The position numbers were made by a program, and so were the translations under genes. Of a stretch of 64,000 nt of DNA, positions 24,301-36,239 are shown piece after piece. Each line of letters opens with the position of its first letter. Within the stretch, counting starts at the first letter, position 1. The stretch comes from Coffea arabica (taxonomy: Eukaryota > Streptophyta > Magnoliopsida > Gentianales > Rubiaceae): NCBI RefSeq assembly GCF_036785885.1, contig NC_092310.1, positions 2,604,001-2,668,000 on the forward strand, written 5' to 3'. Under the pieces are notes generated by a model, which made no database searches, had not been told where the DNA came from, and saw only the letters and a program-made list of their open reading frames with translations.

Positions 24301-25406
24301 AAATTCGGCACGTACCGAATATCCTTCAAGATTCTAGTGGATCAATTATGATTACGCAGTTTGATTGAACCTATCCCACCTGTTTTACATGGATTGTCAT
24401 TTCTTATATACACAAACTCTACCATCAAATTCTTTAAATTTAAAGAGCCACTCCCGCATGGTAGACATATGATGTGTACAAACTGAATCCAAAATCCATT
24501 TATTTGGATGGGATATTAAATGTGATACAGTCAAAGAGAAATCTGATTCCGTATCACTTTTGTATTCTGCAACATTTACGTCTTGCGAAACTTTCCCTTT
24601 CTTCTTTAACTTTAGACAGTCTTTCTTCCAGTGCCTTTTCTCACGACAGAAAGCACACTTATCTTTGGCAACTCTGCTTTTCGATTTGGACCTTCCTTTT
24701 CTCCTATTTGATTGGCTTTGTTGACGACCTCTTGTCACTAACGGTTCATCTGCTGTAACTACTTTCTTTTTCATTTTATCCTGCCATTTCAATTTATGAT
24801 TATACAAAACAAAACATACAGCATCTAAAGACATATTCTCTTTCCCATGAAATAACATAGTTTTCAAATGTTCAAATTCATTAGGAAGGGATGACAATAA
24901 CATCAAAGCCAAATCTTCATTTTCAAATTTCACATCTAAATTTAATAGATATGCTATTACTAATTAAATATAATGATGTGTTCATTCATAGTAGTACTTG
25001 ATTGGTAATCGAATTGGAACAATCTCTTCTTCATAAGGAGTTTGTTTTGACCACTCTTCTTCAGAAATTTCTCCTCCAATGCTCTCTACAATTTTCATGC
25101 AGAAGTCTCGTTCTTAAAAATATACTTTTGCCCTCTGGACAAATACGATCGAATTATTCCGTATGCCAACCGATTTATGGTACCCCACTCCTTTTCTATG
25201 TCATCTGATTTCTTTTCTTCAATGGCAATATCAAGACCTTGTTGGAAAAGAGAGTCTATGATTTCGCCTTACCACATGCCGAAATGGCCAGTACTGTCAA
25301 ATATCTCCACCGCCAGTTTCGAACTTGATATTCGAGTTCTAGACCATGTAGACAAGGAAGCCGATGACTCAGATATAATTCTTCACGTGAAATCATCTGA
25401 TGCCAT
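21391..25406 (-). pseudogene. gag-pol remains of the copia element
   Basis: Read on the minus strand, Gag starts at an ATG at 25406 (MASDDFT) and has a stop soon after. The zinc knuckle CAFCREKRHWKKDC (~24650) is intact. The protease motif reads LDSVCTH with valine at 24481-24483 in place of the catalytic-loop glycine. Integrase text includes CKHCVLRKQ and YVHSDMWGP (~23900-23990). The reverse transcriptase box YIDD is intact near 22350. RNase H ends near 21400 (ADMLTKVVTRSKFEH). Numerous stops and shifts separate these pieces, so no polyprotein can be made. Confidence 0.88.
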
Positions 25407-25470
25407 TACAGACTCAAATAATAATATTCAATATAAAAAAATTACAAACAGGCCAAAGGACGAACCTTCT

Positions 25471-25482
25471 GCTCTGATACCA
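25471..25482 (-). other. primer-binding site, initiator-Met tRNA type
   Basis: Minus-strand TGGTATCAGAGC, the standard plant copia primer-binding site complementary to the 3' end of tRNA-iMet, lies 2 nt inside the 5' LTR. Confidence 0.93.
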
Positions 25483-25484
25483 CT

Positions 25485-26103
25485 TGTTAGGAAAATCAGG
25501 TAATTTCTCACTCAAAAAATTCAATTAGTGATTTAAATCGATTCAATAATTTCTAAAAAAGATCGTTAAAACAATCTCCTTAGACAGAATTACCATTTCA
25601 AATAAATTTTCAGGAAAGGCTAGAGGGTCACAAGCGGTCCCACTTAAAACTCAGTCTCCTATAACAGAATTTTCGTGCACGGCGTATTATTACAACTGAA
25701 CCCGTGTATACATAAATAATACGTACATATGAATAAAAATACACCCAAGTGAATCATATAAAACACTACAAATAAACCCGACAAATATATTGAATACTGT
25801 ACTACAATTGAAAAGAAACTGCCAAATAAATGCAGAATAAATAAAAGAGATAAGGAAAGAATGCACTTGAAAAATTGATAACGGAGTTCGACCAATTTTG
25901 CCTAATTTTCGAGCACTGCCTAAGCAGCGCTTTTATAATTTAGGAGAAAAAAGAATTACAAAATAATTCTTTTTTAAATTCTTTGTTGGTGTACCTATTG
26001 GGAAGGCTTGAGACTTTGCACCTACAACTAATCCCACCGACGTGGGATTTGGAAATTATGCCAAAAATTCAAAGCCAACAATTGTTGGCTTTGAATTTCA
26101 ACA
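25485..26103 (-). repeat. 5' LTR of the copia element
   Basis: 619 bp, partner of 20637-21278, bounded by TGTTAGG and TTTCAACA in plus-strand reading and adjoining the primer-binding site. Confidence 0.93.
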
Positions 26104-26330
26104 ATTCCAACATGCTTCATTCAACATCTGAGGGAGATTGAAATCAGAAACTTCAATGGGATGGAGCATGAAGGTAGTAGAGTATTTCTTGGAGAATGGG
26201 ATTTCTTTGAAGAAGATGACTCTTTGCAGAGTTAAGAATCCTTTTAAGTTTTCATCAAAAGGTTGCAAAAGAATATTGTCATTTAGTAAATGCTCTGCAG
26301 ATTGCTAGATTGTATTCAAATGATCTGAAT
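26104..26330 (+). pseudogene. F-box/FBD/LRR pseudogene, 3' part after the copia element
   Basis: After the ATTCC target duplicate, the FBD exon of the pseudogene at 19201 resumes (approximately HLREIEI.NFNGMEHEG, then a SLKKMTLCRV-like block and KRILSFSKCSADC). The order and spacing match 37737-37940 of the intact gene. There is a stop inside the final motif. Confidence 0.85.
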
Positions 26331-26980
26331 TCGAATACATTTTAATAAATGCCTATCTGATGTAATGAAAACCTCCCAGTAAAAGAATATCAAGTTTCAC
26401 TCATTTAATCTTGCTTTTACGAAATTAATTGTCAGTTCTAAATTTATTTTATTTCAGCTCCTTTTAATAAAATACAAGCAGGAAAACATATTTTGTTCTT
26501 GTCATTTTTGTGTTCAAAATTCTAATCATATATGTGATGCCGTTGTTGAGGCTATTGGGGTGGATTGAACAGCCGATCCTTTAATTGCAGAATTGGAATT
26601 TTCAATTCATAGTGTTCAGGAGCAAACATTGATACATGAATTTTCGCCCATGGCTTTTATGGATTCCCAATAACATTCACTTGTAAGGTGAAAAAACATT
26701 GATACATGTTCAACATTGGGAATACATTATATTCATGAACATTGGGCTTGAAGTATGAAACGATTCTGCTACAAAATTGGGCTACGGTTAGATATATTGG
26801 TGTTATCCATATGGTGCCTGCAGATGAAAGATTTTGGTGGAAATTGACTTGTTGATATCTACTGTACTTTTTTGTCTTGTCCAAAATCGTGGTAGTCGTG
26901 CTTTAATAGATTTATACTGACGGATCATCTCTTCAGGAAATCCCTACATGTGGAATGCAAATTATGTTCTTAGGTTAACC

Positions 26981-27341
26981 ATGACTGATTATCATTACGA
27001 TCATCCTCAGAACCCAAAAGGGCTTTTAAAAGAAAAATGCCAGATGAGGGATTAAGTGCCTTTCCCGATGACATTCTTCTTCATATCCTGTCATTCTTCT
27101 GTACAAAAGATGCTGGAAGAACCTCAGTTTTGTCCACCAGTTGGAGAGACCTTTTTATTTGGCTCCCTTATGTTTATCTTACTTTCTCATAACCATGTAA
27201 GTGCAATTTCACAGATAAGCGTTGCTCATTGTGCTGTCGTTCCAAGAATGAGCGTGACATATTAGTTTGTAAATCCATGACATTTACCAATTTCACCAAT
27301 CGAGGGATTATGCTACGAAAAGGGCTCCTATAAGGAAATGG
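26981..27341 (+). pseudogene. F-box gene 5' fragment
   Basis: It starts with the array's typical ATG (MTDYHYDHPQNPKG). After a one-base shift it reads DEGLSAFPDDILLHILSFF...TSVLSTSWRDLFIWLPYVYLTFS, then a stop and more homologous text to KGAPIRKW. It ends abruptly at about 27341, where non-homologous transposon-like sequence begins. No LRR or FBD part follows. Confidence 0.8.
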
Positions 27342-29925
27342 GTAAAATACCAAAAAAATTCCTTGTGATTTATCAAATGTTCAATTTAACTCCTTATAGT
27401 TTGGAAACATACATTACAGCTCCACGTGGTTTTGATTAAATTAAAAATTAAAAGAAAAACATCCAATTTAATGGTTGTACGTGAAATGTCATCTATAAGT
27501 GCCTAGCCAAACTAGTCCATTTTGACTGAACAACCAGTCACATAAAAACTGCCAGTGGACAGAGGAGAAGGAAGGAAGCTCACATTCTAGCTTTCATTAA
27601 AATCGTTTTGAAAAAAAAAAAAAAGAGTTTTAGCTGGAGTAGTATCAACTGCGATTGAAGGAAAAATAACCTTATAGAACCTGCCCCAAAATTTCGGATA
27701 CAAATTTCATCTTAAAATGCATCCAAAAGATACCAATTAATCTAAATCAAGAACTTCATCTATGGTGTGAAGAGGAGATCGAATGACAGAATGCATGTAC
27801 GAGGTGGATTTGGAGCAAGAACAATTACAACCATTTTTGAACAATGCAACTCATTTTGAGCAGTTTGTTACTCCATGTAAATTACTTGTACAACTTCATA
27901 ATAGATACATAATTATTATGTATAGGATCACATGAATAGTACTAGAATATCATACCTTTGTTGTAAAGTTGTACAAGCAGTTAAGAAGGAGGTACAAAAT
28001 ATTCAGATAGAATTACACTGTTCAGCAACGATTGACTAAGCAACTGCTTCTACCCAAGTCCGTAGGAGGTAGCATTAGTGAACTTTTGAATAGTAAGTTT
28101 TGTCTCTCTACAACACCACCACAATCTAGCATGAACAGTGGAACCCGGAAGTGCTTCTTATATGCAAAAGGATATAGCATTTTGATAAAGAATATTTGTT
28201 AGGTTTGTGCAGTGTTTATGACTTTTTTTGTCAGGGTGTAAACAATTTTATGATGTTTTAATGCATATTCATTAGTGAGATTTGATTAATGTGGCTCAAA
28301 GTTGAATTGAATTTGTATCAATGAATTACCATTTGTGGTTCACGGCATGTGATTGTTTGTTTGGCTTTGTTGATTTCATGTCCCTCTTTTTTCAAGACAA
28401 AAAGGTTCTTGGTTCTATTAGAGTGTATCTCTAATGTCTGTAGTCGGTGAAAGGGACAATAAATTTTTTTTTTACTCAAAATCTATCATGGTGGGGTAAT
28501 TGTGGAGGAAAATGACAAAAAATATGTTGCCGAAAATGTGGAGGATTTGTGGAAAGTGATTAAATGGACTCTAATCCAGCTTCCACAGATGTTGCTTAAA
28601 AAGTTGAAGTTTAAGGGTCTGTTTGTTTCGACTGAAAATATTTTTCCAGAAAATATTTTCCCTGATTTCAGTTATTTGGTTCGTTTAAGATGTAGGAAGA
28701 AGTTTTCTCACCAAAAATGTTTTAAGGTAGTGGACTGAAAACAACTTATCTTGAGAAATTACGGAAGTTAATTTCCTCTAAACACGCATCTACCTCTCTT
28801 CCTTTTAACACGCATCAAAACTTCATGGTTTCCTGCTTAATTCTTCACTCTTGACATAGCAAAGGAGGAAAATCTAACCTACCAGTTACCCACTAATCAT
28901 TGGCTAAGAAAACACCATATAAAAAACCACTATAACATGATGCTGACTATTTTGTTGATTGCCTATCAACTCTCTAATCGCCAACAATCTTTTTCTGATA
29001 ATACATATCTAGGCTATCTTCACTTTCAATTGTAGAGTTACGAGTTGGAAGTCAGTTTTTTTTTTTTGCATTAACTAATTTAACTGAAATATGCATCAGA
29101 GGAGGGTCGGCCTTCAGGCAGCAAAATTCCTTTCATCTCGTTTTGATCTCATGTTTATTGACCAAACCACTGTAATATTTTTGTTTTAGATCATTATAAT
29201 ATTGGTTCCATATGGGTTTTTGTTTTCTTGTCGAGAATTCTTCTTCCATAGCTTACCAAACACTAGAAAATTAGGATCGGAGCAAATAATTTTCCTAGGA
29301 AAGATTTTCCTAAAGAAAACCTTTTACACTGTACCAAACTGACCCTATGGGGACATTTAGTTTTGACAAGAAACTTATTGTAATTGTAAACTTTTGACAT
29401 ATATTTGTGGCCTTATAACTCCTCATAGTTATGCATATTTTTTGTGGCTTTTGATTGAAATTGAATGTAAACTTTATTTTGATGGCATATAAATTTGTAT
29501 TTAGGTAACTAGATTTTATGTTTTATCAATTATTTTATTGTTGAATGAATTACGTACCAAATTTGGTGCTTGATGCAATTATTTTTCATAATTGTTGTTA
29601 AATATTTTAATTTAGAGACATTGTGTGTTGGATTGTTATCTTGGAATGCTTGTAATACGGACCAAACTTTGTCAAAACTTTCAAAAAAAAAATTTTGTCC
29701 CACCAAAAATTTTTTCAAATTGATTTTTAATGAGGGTTGGTTTGTGGGTTTCCTTTTTTACCCCTCGATCCACCTACAATTTTTTGTGAGATCCGTGGCT
29801 CAATCCAAAAACAAACTACATTGACTTGACATATATAATTGAGGGACTAAAATTGGTCACAATTAAAATTTAAAAACTATATCAACTTCTGATAAATAAT
29901 TTAGGGACTATTTTGGGGTTTTGCC
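27342..29925. mobile_element. possible MULE-like non-autonomous element
   Basis: The left end GGGTAAAATACCAAAAAAATTCC and the right end read in reverse (GGGCAAAACCCCAAAATAGT) are similar over about 25 bp, and both sides hold 'ccttgtg'/'gggactaaa' phrases common in non-autonomous Mutator-like repeats. It abruptly truncates the F-box fragment on its left. I see no clear target duplication, and a second MITE is nested inside (28615-29345). No coding sequence is recognised. Confidence 0.35.
28615..29345. mobile_element. MITE with GGGTC(T/A)GTTTG ends
   Basis: The ends GGGTCTGTTTGTTTCG and, reversed, GGGTCAGTTTGGTACA are inverted, and subterminal 'ttttcc' blocks also pair. The flanks are TAA and TAT, an imperfect 3-bp target. 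About 731 bp, with no transposase. Confidence 0.5.
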
Positions 29926-30570
29926 CGCAACGGGACCTAAATATTTTCTCACTAGGATTATTCCCTGCGCTCCAAATTGGGCAATGGGGTACGGGAAAGG
30001 AAGGTAAGAATAGGCAGTTTTAGATTTGAAAAATTGGGAATTTAAAGAAAAGTAACCATTTGGGCATTCGGTATTGGGTATTGGGTTAGCCCTTGTAGCT
30101 TGTACTCGACATTTTGCTACTTTCTGTTTCTCCAATTAATTTCTCCCATATTGGGAATGATAAAAGGGTATTTGGAATGATTTGCCCAAAACTGAACTCC
30201 CAAACGAACCCTTAAGGCTTGAACACTGCAAATGCAAGAAACCTTGGGACAAGTGCAGGCCTTTTAATGGGGTGGAAAAGCTTCAGCCCTGCAGGTATTT
30301 GGAAGCAACAGCATTTCTAAATTTCTAATCTTCATGGAGAAGAACATCACAACTCAGTTGATGCTTACAGAAGCTAGATTGTAAGGAGGGTGTTCCAGAA
30401 AACCCAGCAGAAAACCAGGTTTTTCTTGATCTTTTTGGTGTCAATTTTCTTTAGGATTGCTTTGGTATCTTTCTGCAAAATTGTGCATTTATAGACTGGA
30501 TAATTTTGGTACGTGTCTTCTCTGAATAAAAGAAAAGATCCCTTCTGGTTTTAAGCCTCACAGTTTCATA
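29926..30570. other. no gene; upstream region of the next F-box gene
   Basis: Contains a short 'ttgggcaaat'-type repeat stretch (29980-30210) that may be another MITE fragment ending in 'cccaaacgaacccttaa'. 30220-30570 probably holds the 5'UTR and promoter of the F-box gene that begins at 30617. Confidence 0.35.
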
Positions 30571-30616
30571 ATCTCTGGGAAACTTGAAAAAGGGAAAAGA
30601 AAAGATAAACGCCCAG

Positions 30617-32348
30617 ATGGCTGATCCTCCAGACAAGAAGGTGCTTAAGGCCACTCAAGAAGATGATGGTAACGTTGATAGGTTGAGTGCACTTCCGGAC
30701 TGTGTACTGCTCTATATCCTCTCACGTTTCTGTTTCTACACAAAAAGTGCTGCAGCCACCTCAGTATTGTCCAAAAGATGGAGAAACCTTTTCGTTTTGC
30801 TTCCTGAAATTGATCTATATTTCTTTGCGGACGAGGATGTTTCTGACCGTGATAGACTGTACTCAGATTTTATAAATTTCACAAACAGGGTGATCCGACA
30901 GCGAAATGAAGCTCCAATTAGAAGAATTCGACTCGTTCTGAGCCATTTTTCGGAAAGGCACCGGATGCTCTTTGAGTGGCTGTTGATATCTGTTGCTGCT
31001 GCATTTTCTTTGTCGATTATCCAAGAACTTGAGATTTTAATCGTGATTGATAGAACAACTAAGCCACTTTCAATATCTGTTCCGCCTGAAATTTTTACCT
31101 GTAAAACACTAGTTTCTTTATCACTAAAACTTGGGGTGTATTGGACGGTTCCGGATTTGGTGTGCTTGCCTAATCTCAAGGTACTTGGCTTGGACATGTT
31201 CAAATTGGTAGATGAAGCTTGTATTGGGAAGTTTCTTCAGGGTTGTCCTTTGCTTGAACAGTTGGAGTTATCTATGCGACCTTTCAACCATGAGCGTGAC
31301 GCTGACGAACATATTGAAGTCAATTTTTTTAAAATCTCAAGTCCTGTGTTAAAGAGAGTGATCCTCTGTTTCCAGGGAGTTGAATCCGAGTTTACTACTG
31401 TTGTTGAGTCCAACAGTCTTGAACACTTGAGTTTCTTACTTGATGGACAGCATAAAGTTGCTATAGATGCCCCAAATCTCAGGTCTTTGAAACTTCATGG
31501 CGATTTACTTGAAGTCGATATCATTCAAAACTTGATTTCTCTTGACAATGCATTACTGGAAATTGATTTTCTGTGTCATATGAGAACCAGAAGCGCCATA
31601 ATTTCATGCAGTGAGCGTGCTTTTAAGTTTTTTAGAGGATTGCAAAATGTGAAATCAATTTCTTTCTCAGAGAGCTTCCTTATTGTAAGTTTTATTTTAT
31701 TTATTTTTTATTTTCATACTTCTTCATCTGGCTTCATTTCAGAGCTTATCCTTCAAATTATAGTTGCAGAATTGAACGTTTATTCTTACTAAATTCTTCT
31801 CTATGAAGGCTCTCTATTTTTCTCAAAGGGTTTTGCCAACATTCAGAAACTTGATCAAATTACAGCTTGATCCTTTTGATTGCCCTGCTTTTCCTCGCGA
31901 ATGCATGTCTAGCATATTATCAAGCTTATTTGAAAGTTCTCCGAACCTTGAAGTGCTTATCTTCAGTGAAGTAAGTTACAATGGACACTTGTATTGCACG
32001 CTTATTTCAGTTGTATTATGCAGTCCCTTATGTACATCAAATGCACAGGTGTCCAAGAACTACTTTAGCAAAGATGAAGAACTTAATTCTGTTTTCCATG
32101 AGGCTCTTCCACTAGTGTTGGTTGAATGCCTTAAGGAAATAGAAATCGGAAATTTTAAAGGGGAGGAACATGAATTGAAGCTGGTAGAATTTTTTTTGGA
32201 GAGTGGGAAATCTTTAAAGAAGATGACTCTCTTTGGTTATGCTGGTGTGTCTTTATCGAAAGGTCTAGACAGGATATTGTCATTCAAAAAGTGCTCAGAC
32301 GATTGCCAGATTGTGTCAAAAGAGCAATGGAACTGGTTATTTCGCTGA
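30617..32348 (+). CDS. F-box/FBD/LRR-repeat protein (intact copy 1)
   Basis: Three exons, 30617-31684, 31809-31970 and 32049-32348, all joined in phase 0 by GT-AG introns, give 509 aa ending in a TGA. The first true ATG of the frame is at 30617 (MADPPDKKV); upstream in-frame codons are not ATG. Residues ~21-66 form the F-box (DRLSALPDCVLLYILSRF...VLSKRWRNLFVLLPEIDL), which in this family binds the SKP1-like subunit of an SCF E3 ligase. The middle is leucine-rich (LPNLKVLGLDMF, CPLLEQLELSM), the usual substrate-recognition part. The C-terminus is an FBD domain (LKEIEIGNFKGEEHELKLVEFFL, then RILSFKKCSDDCQIV). The target protein is unknown. It is one of two copies of the array without visible lesions. 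Confidence 0.88.
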
Positions 32349-32759
32349 AGCCTACAGAAGGCGCTGAAACTCTCCCTTTAAATAGTATTTTCTTGGATGT
32401 TCCTTCTGTTCTTGTTTTATTTTTGTCTAATTAGTTATTTTTTGCTTTATGACCACCTGTTTCTTATTTTTTGGGTGAAGACTTGATTAAATCTTCAACA
32501 GTTTCTTGAGTACGTAAAGACGGTGCTTGTGCTTGTACTGCAAATCATATCTGATGCCACTGTTGATGCTCTATTGTGACTGGTAAGCATATCAATTAGT
32601 TGCAGAATAGGAAGTTTTGGCTTCATAAAATAGGATATTGGATAATAGGATCATATGCCAAAAGTTGGTATAAATGCACCCAGGGAAATAAGAATAGCTG
32701 GGGAGATTTACAGTTTTCAGTAGAACCTTCGTTTTGGCAGTTCTACTAAATCAGTCATT

Positions 32760-33240
32760 ATGCAGCAAAGCTTGCCAGAAAATGCCCTGAATCTTGAAGT
32801 GTTCATCTTATGTTATGCAAGTAATTATGAGCTTGAATAGATGTTAAAGAGGGTTGAACTCATGATTAGCACCTCTTTGAATGCATTTGGTAGTGGTTTT
32901 CAGTAGAAGTGATTAATAGATAATTCAATTGCACAACTATAAGTTTTGGTTTTGAGGATATGATAGCCTATTGCACAACTTTAGAGGTACCAAGGAGTTT
33001 TATGTATATTTTGTCAAAGGCTATTACAGTAGGGTTCACTAAAAATCATATGGAGTTGGAAATCAAAAACTTTGACAACTATGATTCCAAGCTGGTAGAT
33101 CATGTTTGGAAAATTAACATTCTTATTAAAACATAACTTTTGGTGGAGTTTAGAGCCTTTCAAGTCTTCATGAGAAATGTTACAACAGGATATTGTCCTT
33201 AAAGAAAAGCTCTAAGAATTGCTGAAAAGCATTGGATAGT
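32760..33240 (+). pseudogene. F-box/FBD 3' remnant
   Basis: Exon-2-like text near 32765-32830 (NALNLEVFIL type) and FBD-like text at 32985-33230 (HNFRGTKEFYVYFVKGYY, then MELEIKNFDNYDSKLVDH) carry stops. This copy lacks any F-box or LRR part and follows closely after the intact gene. Its intron sequence at 32849-32980 reappears inverted at 43330-43450. Confidence 0.65.
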
Positions 33241-35300
33241 AAGAAACATCTGGATTGAATCATTACTAAAACCAATTTGAGCTTGATGGTCCTTTTTTTC
33301 TTTTTATGTTTCATTTATTTATTTATTTTGGTGGGGATAGGGTGGTTCTTGTTCTGTTGCATTTAGCCTGAATGATATGCCGGAGTGGCACACTTGATGT
33401 CATTGATATGAGGTGTATTATCCTTGATATGCTTCTTGATGACCCATTTATGTCGGTTTTTCTAATAAAATTGGCTTTTGTGGTGCTATCTTTGGTCTTT
33501 TGAAGTGGATGTTAAACTGGTACAACAATTAATAGCAGAACTAGGATAATATTGACAAATTTCAAAACCCACATGTGTATGATAATATTCTGGTCACATT
33601 ACATTTGTAAATTGACATGTTAAAAAATGTTAATAAAGCACCCCTACAATGTTTCAAGGTCAAAATCCTACATATCAATTTTCTACCCAGAAGGTATCTA
33701 GCTTAATGGCCTAAGCAGATTCAAGGATGTTGTGTTTCCAAGAAGAGTGCGGGTGTGACATTAGAAAATAATACTTGAATAATCTTATGTTGAGAGATAG
33801 CATTAAGGAGTAAAAGGTATGAAATGATCATATATTGAAAGGTAGCATCAAAGCTCCATAGGAAAGATTAGCTTGGAAAACTTATTTTATCAGTTTCAAA
33901 AGGTAATTAGGAAGTTTTAATGTTTAAATCTTGTATCTCTAGACATGTTTATTTGGTTTAGTTGTATAAGGTTTCTTTGCAAGTAATTTGCAGTCTTCTT
34001 TCTGAACATTGGAACATTTTTATTCAAAAAGTTTACTGTAATTGCAGAACTATTACAAGCTGCTTGAACGGAGATGGAAATCACAAGATGTTGGATGGAA
34101 CCAGTGCAAACCATTCAACAATTTAGTCATCTTGCTGGTTAGTATGGACCCTTGTTGAAGATCTATGCTGGAACCAGAACACCTGCGGAAACAGAAAGTA
34201 CTAGTTCAGGACTGTTGAAACTGCTGGAGTATTTTCAGGAAGTTCAGATGTGTTCTTGCCATCAAGAAAGCGAAATTTCGACAGATTTTGTACTCTTATC
34301 AGTGGACTGTTACGAGGCCTTTTGCAGCTAGCTGTCCTATCTACTGTAGTCCTCTGTGTTTTGCTCTGGAAATGCTAGATGGTTATAGGGATGTGATTAG
34401 TACTAGGACGAAAAGGGTACTCCTGACTTGTTGCGATTATGTAAACTCTTACGACTGTTTCTGTACAATGGTTGCTAAATTTGCTTTTTGCTTCCTAAAG
34501 AATCTTACAACATACCACATTGTCAAGCTCTACGCATGGATGATTCTTTCTAGAACTCAACCCTTTGGCTGCAACCTTAGGATATCAGTTCATATTGTAT
34601 TAGGTTATATTGGATCAATTCAAACTCATAACCTAAATATGACTTTACATGGCATTTTATACGTTTTGATACATAGCACTCTTTTACATATATTTGCACA
34701 AACAAAAATTTTTTTTAACACATATAAACACATTTTCATGTACATAAATATATTTTGACACACTAAATTACTTCTTACAAACAAATAAATACTCACTTTC
34801 TTAAGTTTCTTGGATAGAAATGCATCATTTTCACGCATATAAACACACTAAAACATACACTAACATACTTTCATACACACAAACACATACATATTGGCTC
34901 TTTCTATTGCTTGGATGGACCAATTAAGAGCAAAAAGTCCTTTTGAAAAAGCAAATGAAATCATCTAAAATGCAATTAAAGGAATCAAATTGAAGAATTA
35001 AAGAACTCAGGGAAATGGAATCATCCAAACAAATGTTTTTTCTTTTTCTTTTCCCTCTAGCAACATCTAAATCGATGTTAGGTAGTAAAAACACTTCCGT
35101 TCAACTAATAAAACAAAGGTTCAAATCCTCTTATCCCTTTCTATTTCTTAAATCTAATCCTTCCCTACTAGAATTTTTTTAAAAAAAATCAAATATTAAT
35201 TTAAGTACAATACTTGCATGCACACCATATACACATGATTAGACTACAACATTTTTTTTTTTTTTTTATCCTCTGTAGTGGGCTGAATCCTTATTTAGAT
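33240..35300. other. duplicated flank; no gene
   Basis: 33240-34260 is the counterpart of 520-1750. 34650-34880 is rich in 'acacat/cacaaacac' text that also occurs at 59090-59220, so it is probably a dispersed repeat. A tRNA B-box-like 'ggttcaaatcc' at ~35110 may belong to a SINE fragment, but no A box or target duplication is clear. Confidence 0.4.
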
Positions 35301-35303
35301 TTA

Positions 35304-35681
35304 GGCATTGTTTGGATCGAAGGAAATGAATGGTAAGGAAAGGAAAGGATACCAATAATAAAAAAAAAGAAAGTAGCGAAAAGTGATTTCCATCCATTTT
35401 GTTTGGATTATGGAAATAAAAGAAAGGAAATACTGAATTTTTGTTTAGATTGAAGAAGGAAAAGAAAGGAAAAAAAAAGATCAAGTGTCAATTTACTATA
35501 AAAAATTGAGAAAAATGACCCTTTAAAAAAATTCAAATTATTTCAATTAATTTAGTTTAATTTCCCACCGTTTTCGCCCATTTACTTTCCATCCTCGAAA
35601 GTCCATCCAAACAATAAAAACTAAATCCCTCCAATTCCTCTCCTTTCCTTTCCCTCCCATTCCCTCAATCCAAACGGTGCC
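35304..35681. mobile_element. Tourist-like (PIF/Harbinger) MITE
   Basis: 378 bp with inverted ends GGCATTGTTTGGAT and, reversed, GGCACCGTTTGGAT, flanked by a perfect TTA duplication (35301-35303, 35682-35684). Subterminal 'ggaaatg..tgg..gg' repeats are also inverted. No coding capacity. TTA targets are typical of PIF/Harbinger-derived MITEs. Confidence 0.85.
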
Positions 35682-36239
35682 TTAGGTAATGCAAGACTTG
35701 GGCCTTTTATTGGACATAGAAAATTTGGGCCCAAGACTCGCCCTTCTGTCAAAGTAAACGGGACGAAAAGAATAAAAAGAAGAAAAACCTAATACATTCT
35801 AGTATGGAAAGGGAAGCAAGCTTGAGAAATGTTGATGATTATCACAGAATATCTAGGCAAATATAAGCAAAACCCTGATTGTAGTTAGTTTTCTAATGTT
35901 TTTTTTTTCCCTTCTTCGTTTTGGGATAGTGTTTTGTTTTCGTTCTGCCTTCGTTTCTTTTTCTCTTTTATTTGAGCCATTGCAGATTATGATCTTGCTC
36001 CCCTGCTCATTTTGCTTCTGTGGCTTTATTTCCTAACATTCTCTCGGACACATTGATTTTGTTTTGTGAGTTTTTGGAAAAGGTTTCCTGCAACGCAGGT
36101 TCTGTTATGCTTCTGCCCTTCAGTCGTTTTGTTTTGTGCAGGCTCTCTAATTGTAATTCCTTGAACCCTTTCCGAGTTATTAGTGAAAAAAATTAACCAT
36201 CTTCTTGGGTTAGGAAAATAGTTATCAAGTCGATTAACG

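Larger units (their letters stand above)
20637..26103 (-). mobile_element. complete but degenerate Ty1-copia element in F-box exon 3
   Basis: The element of 5467 bp has TG...CA LTRs at 20637-21278 and 25485-26103, and is bounded by the 5-bp duplication ATTCC (20632-20636 and 26104-26108). It lies in antisense orientation to the F-box gene. The primer-binding site, a polypurine tract and gag-pol remains are all in place. Many stops and LTR divergence (including a ~23-bp indel near the inner LTR end) indicate an old, immobile copy. Confidence 0.95.

Noticed and set aside
22343-25503. Several 60-110 codon plus-strand frames
   Set aside because: They are reverse-strand shadows of the minus-strand copia gag-pol remains.
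34288-34758. 156-codon open frame on the plus strand
   Set aside because: It has no recognisable domain and overlaps a dispersed AT-rich repeat. Its first ATG-less part lies in F-box flank, and the duplicated flank at 520-1750 does not preserve a frame.
35060-35150. tRNA or SINE candidate with 'ggttcaaatcc'
   Set aside because: Only a B box is present; there is no convincing A box, cloverleaf, tail or target duplication.
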